A stretch of 64,000 nucleotides of DNA from Ahrensia kielensis DSM 5890 (GCF_000374465.1 NZ_KB894530.1:188501-252500), one strand, 5' to 3'. Positions 51,132 through 60,059 are shown, counted from the stretch's first letter. Notes: a model not told the origin generated them from the sequence alone. Made by a program: numbers and translations.

Positions 51132-52654
51132 TTGAGTTTGTTCTCGCACAATTAGTTGGCTTTTCGAGCGCCCTATATATTCTTGTCATTGATCCGATAA
51201 CTTATGTCTATCTGATCCCTGCCGTTTTTCTTGGTATTGTTTTTGGCGCTCTGCCGGGCCTGACTGCAACACTTGCTGTTACGATTCTAACCGGATTTTT
51301 CGGCAATAAGTTTCCACTGGACCAAGCTCTAATTGCGCTGATTGGTTCTTATGTGGGGGCCATTTATGGTGGCTCTTACCCTTCAATTCTTCTCAATATT
51401 CCAGGCACTGCTGCTTCTGCTGCAACGGCCATGGATGGCTATCCCATGACACAAAAAGGGCTTGGTGGTCAGGCGTTAGGATTGACGACAACGGCCTCTT
51501 TTATTGGCACTTTGTTTGGTACATTTTGCCTGCTAATTTTTGTTTGGCTTTTGCTCATTGTGTCTAAAAACATTGCGTCGCCTGAAAAAGCATTGCTTGC
51601 CCTTTTCGGTATTCTTTTATCTGGGACTTTGATGTCAGAAGACCTTGTCATTAAGGGATGGATAGCAGGCTTGCTTGGGCTGGCTATGGCAATGGTTGGT
51701 CTTGATCCGCTTTTGTCAGAACCACGCTATGTGTTTGAATGGTCTTATCTTCTTTCAGGTTTTCAAGTTGTTCCGGTTTTGATGGGTGCGTTTGCAATAC
51801 CTCAAATTATGGATGGTATGCGCGAAGCAATTAAATTGATGAAAGTGCCCAATGTGGGACGCATACGCCCTGAAATGGGCGAGGTGATGAAGCACATGCC
51901 CACAATATTGCGCTCAGGTGCGATCGGTACGGGCGTGGGAGCTTTGCCGGGCGTGGGCGAGGATGTTGCTGGATGGGTTTCCTACGGCGTTGGAAAATCA
52001 GTTTCTAAGGAAGGTGATCAGTTCGGCAAAGGCTCAAAAGATGGGCTTATCTCTGCAGAAGCTGCAAACAATGCTGCCATTGGCGGCGCGCTCATTCCAT
52101 TGCTTGTGCTTGGTATTCCAGGCTCTCCGCCAGCTGCGGCGCTTCTTGGTGCGCTCAAAATTAACAATGTTATTCCGGGCCCAACAATTGATCCGGCTCT
52201 GATTTTGCACATTGTCGCAATTCTTGTGCTGGCATCGTTAACGATGCTAATCATGGGCTTGTTGACGGCAAAAATCTTCATCAAAATCTTGCGTATTCCG
52301 CAAACCATGTTTCTGCCAGTCGTGATGGTTCTAACAACCATTGGGTCATTTTCTGTTGGCGGCGGCATCAACGATTTGTTTTTGATGATCGGTGTTGGTC
52401 TTGTCGCCTATGCTATGAACAAGATGCAATATCCAATCGCACCGCTTGTGATCGGCGTCATTCTTGGCGGTTTGTTTGATGAAACGTTCCGTCGATCTCT
52501 GCTGATTTCTGATGGCGATATGACCGTGTTTTTCTCACGTCCTGGCGCGGCCATTCTTTTGACGCTCAACATTCTTCTGGTCATGAGCCAAATACCGTTG
52601 ATCAAAAGAATGTTTTCCAAGCTAACAGGCAAATTCAAAAAAGTAGGTGCTTAA
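51128..52654 (+). CDS. Tripartite tricarboxylate transporter large membrane subunit (TctA)
   Basis: A 508-residue permease with about twelve membrane segments. The diagnostic motifs are ALPGLTATLAVTILTGF near residue 40, YGGSYPSILLNIPGTAASAATAMDG near residue 80 (here read in two parts, YGGSYPSILLNIPG and AATAMDGYPM), and GVGEDVAGWVSYG/GVLGIPGSPPAA-type LGIPGSPPAAALL near residue 330. It carries the substrate across the membrane using the binding protein TctC. Overlaps tctB by 4 bp. Confidence 0.95.
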   Translation: MIEFVLAQLVGFSSALYILVIDPITYVYLIPAVFLGIVFGALPGLTATLAVTILTGFFGNKFPLDQALIALIGSYVGAIYGGSYPSILLNIPGTAASAATAMDGYPMTQKGLGGQALGLTTTASFIGTLFGTFCLLIFVWLLLIVSKNIASPEKALLALFGILLSGTLMSEDLVIKGWIAGLLGLAMAMVGLDPLLSEPRYVFEWSYLLSGFQVVPVLMGAFAIPQIMDGMREAIKLMKVPNVGRIRPEMGEVMKHMPTILRSGAIGTGVGALPGVGEDVAGWVSYGVGKSVSKEGDQFGKGSKDGLISAEAANNAAIGGALIPLLVLGIPGSPPAAALLGALKINNVIPGPTIDPALILHIVAILVLASLTMLIMGLLTAKIFIKILRIPQTMFLPVVMVLTTIGSFSVGGGINDLFLMIGVGLVAYAMNKMQYPIAPLVIGVILGGLFDETFRRSLLISDGDMTVFFSRPGAAILLTLNILLVMSQIPLIKRMFSKLTGKFKKVGA

Positions 52655-52954
52655 ATGAGCTTTGCAGTGATCGTTACATTTAAAATACACAGCGCAGATA
52701 TGGCTGCATTTATGCCTCTTATGGTGAAGCAAGCTAAAACGTCTCTTGAGTTAGAACCTGCGTGCCATGTCTTTGAGATTTGGCAACACACTGACGACGA
52801 GAACACGGTAAAGCTGTATGAAGTTTACGATGATGCAGACGCCTTTAAGACGCATCTTGAGAGTGCGCACTTTAAAGAGTTCGATCAAATCGTTGCGCCG
52901 ATGATTGCGCATAAAGACGTCACTTTACTTAACCGCAAAATAGAACTGGACTAA
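52655..52954 (+). CDS. Antibiotic biosynthesis monooxygenase (ABM) domain protein
   Basis: A 99-residue dimeric alpha/beta-barrel protein of the ABM/YgiN family. MSFAVIVTFKIHSADMAAF begins it, ACHVFEIWQHTDDENTVKLYEVY is the middle strand-turn-strand, and FKTHLESAHFKEF is the typical motif with conserved His. Such small proteins occur in many sugar-acid and aromatic operons, where their role is unclear; some are quinol monooxygenases, others act on sugars or aldehydes. It begins directly after the tctA stop and is followed 7 bp later by the aldo/keto reductase gene. Confidence 0.85.
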   Translation: MSFAVIVTFKIHSADMAAFMPLMVKQAKTSLELEPACHVFEIWQHTDDENTVKLYEVYDDADAFKTHLESAHFKEFDQIVAPMIAHKDVTLLNRKIELD

Positions 52955-52960
52955 TCCCAC

Positions 52961-53956
52961 ATGGCAACGACTATTGATAATTTATGCCTTGGCACAATGA
53001 TGTTTGGCGGCCCAACAGATAAAGACGAAGCTCAGAAAATTTTTGATATGTTCACCGATGCTGGCGGACGTTTCATTGATACGGCTGACTCATATACGGA
53101 TACGCAAAGCGAACGTTTTGTTGGCGAACTGATTAAAGCGGAGCGCAGCAAGTTTAAGGTCGCAACAAAGGTTGGCAACCACTTTAACAGTGTGGAAAAA
53201 TCAGGCGGCCTAACCAAGGGCTGGATCAATGAAGCCATTGACGGCTCATTGAGCCGGCTGAATACCGATTATATCGACCTTTATTATTTGCACCTCGAAA
53301 AGAACGAAACACCGCTGGCTGAAACAGTGGAAGCTATAGGTGAATTGCTGGCTAGTGGCAAAATTCGTGATTGGGGTTTTTCAAATTACAGAGCATGGAA
53401 AATAGCGGAGCTTGTGCGGTTGAGCGATGAGATGGGCATCAAGCGTCCAGCTTATGCGCAGCCTTATTATCATATGCTCAACCGAACTGCCGAAGCTGAT
53501 TTTCTGCCTGCTTGCCGACATTTCGGTATTAAAGTCGTCAGTTACTCACCGCTTGCGCGCGGTGTTTTAACGGGCAAATATAAGGGCGGCGCTGCACCTG
53601 AAGGATCACGCGGTGCACGCGGCGATCAACGCATTACCGAGACTGAAATGCATCCTGAAACATTGGCTAAAGCTGATCTTGCGCTAGCCTTTGCTGAAAA
53701 GGGATCAAAGAAACTTGCCGATATGGCTGTTCAGTGGGTTCTGGCCAATAATGCGATCAGCGCAGTGCTTGCTGGACCGCGTACATCTGGCCAGATGCAA
53801 AGCTACATAAATTCTTTAAGCGCAGATTACACAATGGCTGATGAAGACTATTACTCTAGCCTATGTAACCCCGGCCAAATGGCAGCGGCTGGTCATTTTG
53901 ACCCGCGTTACCTGCTGGATGGCAGACACATTAAAGCCGAAGTAAATCAATCATGA
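52961..53956 (+). CDS. Aldo/keto reductase
   Basis: A 331-residue TIM-barrel oxidoreductase of the YajO/Tas-like group. GRFIDTADSYTDTQSERFVG carries the Asp and Tyr, KVATKVGN the Lys, and YIDLYYLHLEKN the His of the catalytic tetrad; WGFSNYRAWK follows. It would reduce or oxidise a carbonyl compound with NADP(H). In this operon it could oxidise an aldotetrose or interconvert related carbonyls before the lactonase step. Distinct from the AKR at 24581 in its motifs and size. Confidence 0.88.
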   Translation: MATTIDNLCLGTMMFGGPTDKDEAQKIFDMFTDAGGRFIDTADSYTDTQSERFVGELIKAERSKFKVATKVGNHFNSVEKSGGLTKGWINEAIDGSLSRLNTDYIDLYYLHLEKNETPLAETVEAIGELLASGKIRDWGFSNYRAWKIAELVRLSDEMGIKRPAYAQPYYHMLNRTAEADFLPACRHFGIKVVSYSPLARGVLTGKYKGGAAPEGSRGARGDQRITETEMHPETLAKADLALAFAEKGSKKLADMAVQWVLANNAISAVLAGPRTSGQMQSYINSLSADYTMADEDYYSSLCNPGQMAAAGHFDPRYLLDGRHIKAEVNQS

Positions 53957-54762
53957 GTGAAACGATCTGGAAAGTTCACGCGCTTAAATATGCTGAACGC
54001 AATGCGCGCACCCGTGCGGATAGTTTTCTGTTTGACGATGACCATGCAAGTCAACACGATATGGACTATTTCATCTGGGTGCTGAGCAATGGTAAGCGCA
54101 ATATTGTTGTTGATACGGGCTATGATAGCGATGAAGCCAGCAGGCGCGATCGCCCGATATTGCGTAATCCAGCCAAAGCGCTGGAAGCCATTGGCGTTGA
54201 TGCTGCTCACGTCGATACGGTGATCATTACGCATCTGCATTATGATCATGCGGGTGGCTTGCAGCAGTTTCCCAATGCCGTTTTTCATCTGCAAGAAAAA
54301 GAGATGGCCTATGCAACGGGCCCCTGCATGTGCAGCGGAACGCTTAAAATGCCATTTACGGCTGATCATGTGTGCCAGATGGTGCAGCGTGTTTATTCAG
54401 GCCGCGTTGTCTTTCATGACGAAGATGGTGTGGTGGCAGATGGCGTGACAGTCCACCGGATTGGCGGCCACTCTCGCGGCCTTCAAGCGGTTCGGGTGAA
54501 AACTGAAAGTGGCTATTTGTGCCTCGCTTCGGATGCGGCTCACTATTATGAGAATTTTGAAAAAGGAAAGCCGTTTCCCATCGTCGTTGACATGGAAGAC
54601 ATGTTCACTGGTTTTTCTAAAATCCAAAAACTCGCAAGTCACAAATCATTGGTTATTCCGGGGCATGATCCGCTCGTGACAAAACGATTTGGCAGCGAAG
54701 GGCAATCAGGATTTGTCTGGCGTCTTGATAAGGGACCGAACCAAGCAATAGAGGATGTGTGA
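53953..54762 (+). CDS. MBL-fold hydrolase of the AHL-lactonase group
   Basis: A 269-residue metallo-hydrolase with the intact dinuclear motif THLHYDHAGG near residue 95, followed by RIGGHSRGLQAVRV and CLASDAAHYYE (third His and bridging Asp). The group includes N-acyl homoserine lactonases and other lactonases. In this operon, hydrolysis of an aldonolactone produced by a dehydrogenase is more likely than quorum quenching, but not proven. ATGA overlaps at both ends (with the AKR and with the kinase) show a single operon. Confidence 0.88.
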   Translation: MSETIWKVHALKYAERNARTRADSFLFDDDHASQHDMDYFIWVLSNGKRNIVVDTGYDSDEASRRDRPILRNPAKALEAIGVDAAHVDTVIITHLHYDHAGGLQQFPNAVFHLQEKEMAYATGPCMCSGTLKMPFTADHVCQMVQRVYSGRVVFHDEDGVVADGVTVHRIGGHSRGLQAVRVKTESGYLCLASDAAHYYENFEKGKPFPIVVDMEDMFTGFSKIQKLASHKSLVIPGHDPLVTKRFGSEGQSGFVWRLDKGPNQAIEDV

Positions 54763-55278
54763 TGTTACTGGGTGTAATCGGCGACGACTTTACTGGGTCA
54801 AGCGACATTGCCAACACTTTATCAAAGCAGGGCATGAGCGTTACGCAATATAGCGGCATACCTGAACAAAACGCAGATGCTGCAGTAGAGGCTGGCGTTG
54901 TATCGCTTAAAACACGTACCATTCCCGTTGAAGAGGCCGTTGCACAATCTGTTGAGGCAGCCAATTGGTTGCTACAGCAAGGATGCCAGCAGATATTTTT
55001 CAAATATTGCTCTACGTTTGATTCAACCAAAGAAGGCAATATTGGCCCCGTAACGGAGGCTTTGGCTGACCTATTGGGCGAAGATAAGATCGTTATGTGT
55101 CCGGCATTTCCAACAGCAGGGCGCACGATTTTTCAAGGGCATTTGTTTGTTGGTGATCAATTGTTGAGTGATAGCGGTATGCGCAATCACCCGCTAACAC
55201 CCATGACGGATGCAGATTTGCGGCGCTGGCTTAGCTACCAAACAAAATGGAATGTTGGGCATATCGCTCTGATGTCTT

Positions 55279-55534
55279 TTGTCAATGATTTATGCGCGTC
55301 AAAGCACCCGCTGGCGGGTTTCAACGTTACTGTGGCGCACATTGGTGGGAACGAGATCTGAAGACGTCGGTTAACAAACTCTGATACGCGGATTGGATAC
55401 CGCATGACCGCATGTGCGTCTCGGGGCTATTCCTGTCTTACATCGGGCGTCAACTTATGTTGGCCACAAAGCGATGTCGGATATTCCCCTGCCGTGATCT
55501 CGTTCCCGCCAATAGGCGTGAAAGGTTGGACCGG
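55279..55534 (-). ncRNA. Candidate IS1111 guide-RNA (bridge/seekRNA) region
   Basis: The 256-bp noncoding end downstream of the transposase is where IS1111-type elements encode the guide RNA that pairs with target and donor DNA. Inside it ATTGGTGGGAACGAGATC (55341-55358) and GATCTCGTTCCCGCCAAT (55496-55513) are inverted repeats matching at 17 of 18 positions. No coding frame is supported. The RNA boundaries cannot be fixed from sequence. Confidence 0.45.
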
Positions 55535-56650
55535 CTAAGGCACTGGCATTGTCCTTCGGGCAATATCCCACATGAATGCTGACATTTCTCGGGCGATTGC
55601 CGTTGTTATCACTGTCTTCTTCTTACCGCGCTGGCTAAGCCGCCGATATCGCGCTGTCAGCCTTGATTGTGCCTTCCAAGCGATGTCCTGTATCTCAGGC
55701 GGTAGTTTTTGCAGGACGTAGAGCTTCCTTTCGCCGACTCGCGCTGGAAACCGATATGTCCAAGCTCCCTCCACCAGCGTGCGCCGGACCCTAGAATTGC
55801 CAGCTTTGGTGATCCCGCCACGTTTGGTCGTCTGACCCGTGGAATACTCACTGGGTACCAAGCCCAAATAGGCCATCAACTTGCGCGGATTTTCAAATCG
55901 GCGAACATCGCCAATCTCAGCCATAAATGTAACAGCACTGATCAGCGCAACACCGCGCAGTGCTTGTAATGCATCAACAACCGGTCCCAATTGCCAATTT
56001 GGAATTAACTGTTCGATACCGTCGGTTAGTCGGGCAACACGTTCGACAGCGTGACGCTCGGCCATAATCATTTCCTGTAAAGCGATCTGTTGCGCAGGGT
56101 GATCAAAGGACTGTTGTTGTAGCCACCGGCGATAACGCATTGTCCATGTCTTGGGTCGGTGATAAATTCGACCATGGCGCAGGAGAAAGGCCGAAATCAA
56201 CTGGCGTTTGTGGCGCTGATCTTCAGCGGCACTTTCGCGTGCCCGCACCAAATCTCGCATGGCCTCGTGGGTCTCATCGGGTACCCAAACTGGTGTTAAT
56301 TCCCCCGCCCTTAGAAGGCGCGCCAGACGCATCGCATCACGCCTGTCAGTTTTTATCCGTTCACCTGAACGCATCGGGATCAGGGACGGGGCAACCACGC
56401 AACAGGAAAACCCAAACGCCGTAATCTGCCGATACAGTCCATAACCTGTTGGCCCTGCCTCATAGCACATCTCAACTCGGTGGTATTGCGCGGCTAGCTT
56501 TTTGAGCAGCTTATCAACAGCATGGGGTGCAGTTGAAACAGTCCCCCAATCGCGTACTTCACCGTTCCGGCCTTCATCTGCAACTGAAACCGCCAGCGTA
56601 TCCTTTGACGCATCAAGCCCAACGAAAACTACTTTTGATTTGTCTTCCAT
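55535..56650 (-). CDS. IS110-family transposase (DEDD recombinase)
   Basis: A 371-residue transposase with the N-terminal DEDD RuvC-like domain and C-terminal Tnp20 domain. VFVGLDASKDTLAVSV has the first Asp, CYEAGPTGYGLYR the Glu, and KTDRRDAMRLARLLR the two Asp residues of the DEDD site. The C-terminal domain has LRGVALISAVTFMAEIGD, FENPRKLMAYLGLVPSEYS and GGITKAGNSRVRRTLVEGAW with the conserved Ser-type recombinase region. The start at 56650 follows GGAGGCATGGT; an upstream start is weaker. It appears intact, so the element could still move. Confidence 0.95.
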   Translation of the reverse strand: MEDKSKVVFVGLDASKDTLAVSVADEGRNGEVRDWGTVSTAPHAVDKLLKKLAAQYHRVEMCYEAGPTGYGLYRQITAFGFSCCVVAPSLIPMRSGERIKTDRRDAMRLARLLRAGELTPVWVPDETHEAMRDLVRARESAAEDQRHKRQLISAFLLRHGRIYHRPKTWTMRYRRWLQQQSFDHPAQQIALQEMIMAERHAVERVARLTDGIEQLIPNWQLGPVVDALQALRGVALISAVTFMAEIGDVRRFENPRKLMAYLGLVPSEYSTGQTTKRGGITKAGNSRVRRTLVEGAWTYRFPARVGERKLYVLQKLPPEIQDIAWKAQSRLTARYRRLSQRGKKKTVITTAIAREMSAFMWDIARRTMPVP

Positions 56651-57475
56651 ACCATGCCTCCAAGTTGAAGGGCAGCAGGATGCCAATCCCTCTCAAAGCC
56701 AGCATAAATCAATACAGCATCACGCCGCCGAAAAAAGACATGCAGTCTTATGCAGATATTGAAAGCGGCCCTGATCATATCGAACAATTAATGGCTGCAG
56801 CGCCTAAAAGCATGATTGTCACAGATGCGATTAATGATCAGCATCTTCGCGATATTGGTACGGCGTGTAAAACCCGTAAATTGCTCACCGGTGGTTCTGG
56901 TCTTGCGATCGGTTTACCTGATAATTTCCGCCACGAAGGTTTGATCAAAACGTCGAGTAATCCATGGCACGGCGAAAGTGGCAAAGCGGTTATCCTATCT
57001 GGCTCATGCTCTATCGCGACACGCGAACAGGTTGCGCAATATAAAACATGCGGTCCTGCGCGCGAAGTAACAGCCGCAGAAATCATTGAGGGTACAACCA
57101 GCGCCGCCGAGATTGCAGCTTGGGCGCTTGAGCAAACACAAGTACCGTTAATTTTTACGTCAGCAGACCCTCAAATTGTTCATGCTGCTCAGGATAAATA
57201 TGGCCGTGAAAAATCAGCTTCCGCTATTGAAAGTTTCTTCGGGCAGCTCGCTAACCAACTTGCAAATGACGGCGTTTCCCGCATCATCACAGCAGGCGGC
57301 GAAACATCGGGCGCAGTTGTATTGGCATTGAATATCGATGCGTTGGAAATTGGCCCTGAAATAGCCGCTGGCGTACCTGCTATGCGGGTTACAGGCCGCG
57401 ATTTGGTTATCGCATTAAAGTCCGGCAATTTTGGCCAAAAAGACTTTTTCAAACATGCTTTGGAGGTGCTTGAAC

Positions 57476-58114
57476 ATGCGTGAGGTTCAGCTACGTGAAC
57501 AAATTTGTCTCATGGCAAAGAGCTTATATGACCGTGGTTTGGCACATGGTTCGACGGGCAACATTTCTGCACGTTTAGATGATGGCGGCCTTTTGGTGAC
57601 GCCAACCAATTCTAGTTTTGGCTTTCTCGACCCCGCAAAGCTTTCGCATTTTGATGCGAAGGGTCAGCTTATAGGCGGCGATAAACCGACGAAGGAAATG
57701 TCACTGCATCAAGCGTTTTACGAGACGCGCGGTGCAAAAGCAGGCGCCGTCGTGCACTTGCATTCTCACCACAGCGTTGCTCTCTCTTTGTTTGAAGACA
57801 CTGACAAGGATGATTTTCTACCACCGCTCACGCCTTATCCAATTATGAAGTTGGGAAAGGTCAAGCTGTTGCCATTTTTTGCGCCGGGCGATGCGGCTAT
57901 GGGCGAGGCTATACGCGATCTTGCTGGCGCGCATTCGGCCGTTATGCTTGCCAATCACGGACCCGTTGTTGCGGGCAGTGACATTGCCTCAACAATTTAC
58001 GCGATGGAAGAACTTGAAGCAGCAGCGCGACTTGCCATTGAAACAAGAGGGCAAAGCGTTCGTGGGCTGACAACGGATCAAATCACACGGCTGACAGCAT
58101 CATTCAGCGCATGA
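57476..58114 (+). CDS. otnC: OtnC-type 3-oxo-tetronate 4-phosphate decarboxylase (class II aldolase family)
   Basis: A 212-residue class II aldolase-fold protein that decarboxylates 3-oxo-tetronate 4-phosphate to DHAP. GLAHGSTGNISARL near residue 20 binds phosphate, VVHLHSHHSVALS near residue 95 gives metal-binding His residues, and LANHGPVVAG near residue 155 the third. The start at 57476 follows GGAGGTGCTTGAAC and overlaps the end of the kinase gene by 8 bp. With the kinase broken by the IS, its substrate would not be made from this operon. Closes the tetronate-type operon. Confidence 0.9.
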   Translation: MREVQLREQICLMAKSLYDRGLAHGSTGNISARLDDGGLLVTPTNSSFGFLDPAKLSHFDAKGQLIGGDKPTKEMSLHQAFYETRGAKAGAVVHLHSHHSVALSLFEDTDKDDFLPPLTPYPIMKLGKVKLLPFFAPGDAAMGEAIRDLAGAHSAVMLANHGPVVAGSDIASTIYAMEELEAAARLAIETRGQSVRGLTTDQITRLTASFSA

Positions 58115-58203
58115 TGACGGACGCCTTCGCGCCGTAATAGGCGGCCGTGACCATCAAAGCTGTTGCTCTCAGCAAATCCGAACTTCAATAACGCTCGCTT
58201 TAA

Positions 58204-59127
58204 CTAAATTTCAGAAGAAAATAAGCCGCCGCAAATATTTGTATTTTCAGATAGTTTCGCTTTAAACCAATTTATAAATCGAATTTTTCGATCATCAAGT
58301 TCTATAGGTGAAGCAGAAAGGCAGACATATTTCGATCCGTCTTTGATAAATCCAACTGGAGCAACCAACCGCCCTTGCTCCAATGATTGTGCGACCATGT
58401 GCAAGGACATCAAAGCGGCTCCTTGTCCAGATTCTGCGGCTTCTAAAGCCAGAAAATGATGCTCGTAATACAGATCCTTCTTGAAGCTATTATGGTTGGC
58501 TTGTTCTTGCCAATTTAGCCACGCATCAGGACGCGTATTAGCGTGTATTCGTACAAAACTTTCCGGTTTAGACCCTTTGCAAAAATCAAGACTGGGAGAA
58601 ATCACTGGGCCAACTTGTTCAGATCCTAGAGTTTGGATGTGAAGTCTATCATCAATAGGAAAGTCGTTCCTACGTATAGCAATATCAACATGGTCTCTTC
58701 GAAAGTCGATCGCTCCACCTCCAGATAGGACACGAACTTCGACCATTGCCTCGGAAAGAATTTGAGGGAGAGAAGGTATAAGCAGTTTGAGGCAAACAGT
58801 AGGCTCGCATGATACAATCAGAGGAGCATCGACAGAACCACCTGCGATGCGATCAATTAGAGTTTCCAGGTCGGCAAATAGGTCAATTAGATGTGCTGCT
58901 AAAATCTGACCTGCTGGTGAAAGCCTGTTAGACTTTGCGTCTCTAATAAAGAGAGAAAATCCAATACCATCCTCAAGTTTTCGAATCTGTTTACTGACTG
59001 CGCTCTGTGTTATAAAAAGCTCATCGGCTGCAGATGTAAAACTGCCATGCCTCGCGCAACTTTCAAATACTTTCAGTGCCTTGAGACTTAAATGGCGCTT
59101 TTTGCTTGGGTCCTGACTTTGACGCAT
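58204..59127 (-). CDS. LysR-family regulator (GcvA-like)
   Basis: A 307-residue LysR-type regulator. Residues about 15-75 form the winged helix (ALKVFESCARHGSFTSAADE and LFITQSAVSKQIRKLED), followed by a periplasmic-binding-like effector domain with VSCEPTVCLKLLIPSLP. It is divergent from the 2-oxoglutarate dioxygenase gene and likely controls it and the exporter downstream. Between them, CTGAGGTTAATTCAT near 59148-59162 has a TGA...TCA symmetry as in LysR boxes. Effector probably an amino acid. Confidence 0.9.
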   Translation of the reverse strand: MRQSQDPSKKRHLSLKALKVFESCARHGSFTSAADELFITQSAVSKQIRKLEDGIGFSLFIRDAKSNRLSPAGQILAAHLIDLFADLETLIDRIAGGSVDAPLIVSCEPTVCLKLLIPSLPQILSEAMVEVRVLSGGGAIDFRRDHVDIAIRRNDFPIDDRLHIQTLGSEQVGPVISPSLDFCKGSKPESFVRIHANTRPDAWLNWQEQANHNSFKKDLYYEHHFLALEAAESGQGAALMSLHMVAQSLEQGRLVAPVGFIKDGSKYVCLSASPIELDDRKIRFINWFKAKLSENTNICGGLFSSEI

Positions 59128-59237
59128 GATTTTTTCTCACAGTGCAGCCTGAGGTTAATTCATTTTTCAAAATCACGGTCTCTGGGTAGATGTTTGAGTG
59201 AGGATGATCCTCCTATCGATCCATTTTTCAGGAGCGC

Positions 59238-59303
59238 ATGATGCACACGACATAGATAACTCCTTACGCCGCCGAAGTAAACTCGATACCATCACTTCAT
59301 AGC
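59238..59303 (+). other. Probable original start of the dioxygenase with in-frame amber codon
   Basis: ATGATGCACACGACA then TAG (59253-59255) then a clean coding stretch leads in frame into the dioxygenase. GGAGCGC sits just before the ATG pair. The segment after TAG reads ITPYAAEVNSIPSLHS, which looks like the natural N-terminus of the protein. So codon 6 seems to be a nonsense mutation. Confidence 0.55.
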
Positions 59304-59987
59304 GTGAAGCTTGCAAAGTCGGGCTTCGTACGGATTCCTAGTGATACATTAATTCCTAATTTGGATGTCCCCGAAGAGGAGTTGGCCTCATTCATAAACA
59401 GCTGGAATGATCTCTCATCAGATACATATATGGCGGATGGCGGTGACTATCGTCTACGGCGTCATGCGACGTTCTCTGCGGCTCGCTCGGGAGGACCCGT
59501 ACAGTTAGAACAACACCAACCACATTATCAAACAACTAACTACAATTCCTTAAATGGTGGTGTGAAGCGTCATTTTGCACCCGTTAAGCATGAAACAGTT
59601 GAGAATCTTGCGCTTAAGGCAATTTTGACATTTTGTTCCCGAACCTTTGGGAGTTTGTCGCCGCTCAACGATTGGCATATCGAGTTGCATCAGTTTCGTA
59701 TTTTAGCAAAAGAAAACGCCGGAAAACCAACGCCGGAGGGCGTTCACCAAGATGGTGTTGATTTCGTTATGATGAGTCTGATCTCCCGTGAAAGCGTTAT
59801 CGACGGGGAGACTCGCGTGCATGATCTGAACGGGAATGAGGTCGCTCGATTTACGCTAACAAAGCCGATGGAAACAGTTTTAGTTAATGATCGCAGGGTT
59901 GCTCATGGCGTCACGCCGATCCTTCCGGCAAAGGTTGGTGTAAGTGGGTATCGAGACATGCTCGTGGTTACTTTCAAGCGCAAATGA
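59304..59987 (+). CDS. 2-oxoglutarate/Fe(II) dioxygenase (BsmA/IDO family)
   Basis: A 227-residue enzyme from GTG 59304. EGVHQDGVDF near residue 152 gives the His-x-Asp iron ligands, RRVAHGVTP near residue 200 the distal His, and GYRDMLVVTF the Arg binding 2-oxoglutarate. Related members such as isoleucine dioxygenase hydroxylate free amino acids. A LysE-type exporter follows 72 bp later, fitting a make-and-export unit. Its true N-terminus may lie at 59238, with a TAG codon in frame at 59253; translation from GTG would give a protein about 22 residues shorter than intended, so function is uncertain. Confidence 0.8.
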   Translation: MKLAKSGFVRIPSDTLIPNLDVPEEELASFINSWNDLSSDTYMADGGDYRLRRHATFSAARSGGPVQLEQHQPHYQTTNYNSLNGGVKRHFAPVKHETVENLALKAILTFCSRTFGSLSPLNDWHIELHQFRILAKENAGKPTPEGVHQDGVDFVMMSLISRESVIDGETRVHDLNGNEVARFTLTKPMETVLVNDRRVAHGVTPILPAKVGVSGYRDMLVVTFKRK

Positions 59988-60059
59988 TGTTTTGATCTCA
60001 AGCCGGCGTGGCAAAGCTGCGCCGATCCCCCTCTCATAATTATAAAAAATGGGTCGACT

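Larger units (their letters stand above)
55279..56744 (-). mobile_element. IS110/IS1111-type insertion sequence
   Basis: An element of about 1466 bp inserted in the kinase gene, flanked by GTCTT on both sides. It holds one transposase gene on the minus strand, 94 bp of noncoding DNA before it and 256 bp after it. A 10-bp inverted repeat, TGATTTATGC at 55286-55295 and GCATAAATCA at 56702-56711, lies near the ends (7 bp and about 33 bp inside). The longer noncoding end lies downstream of the transposase, the IS1111 arrangement. End positions are deduced from reconstruction of the kinase frame. Confidence 0.85.
54759..57483 (+). pseudogene. otnK: OtnK-type four-carbon acid sugar kinase, split by an IS element
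   Basis: A DUF1537 kinase that phosphorylates 3-oxo-tetronate at O4. The N-terminal part (54759-55278) has GDDFTGSSDIANTL and YCSTFDSTKEGNIGPV; the C-terminal part (from 56750) has LLTGGSGLAIGLP, VLSGSCSIATREQV and ITAGGETSGAVV, the nucleotide-binding half. The element lies in between. The sequence GTCTT is present on both sides (55274-55278 and 56745-56749); removing 55279-56749 restores the frame (…ALMSYADIESG…), giving a kinase of about 418 residues. The left fragment runs into the IS and stops at 55361. So the kinase should be inactive unless excision occurs. Confidence 0.92.

Noticed and set aside
53953-54762. Quorum-quenching AHL lactonase
   Set aside because: The fold group matches, but the gene is locked in a sugar-acid operon by 4-bp overlaps at both ends, so an aldonolactone is the more likely substrate.
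55341-55513. A 173-bp MITE with 18-bp ends inside the IS
   Set aside because: No target duplication is visible and the segment lies wholly in the noncoding end of the IS, where structured RNA is expected.
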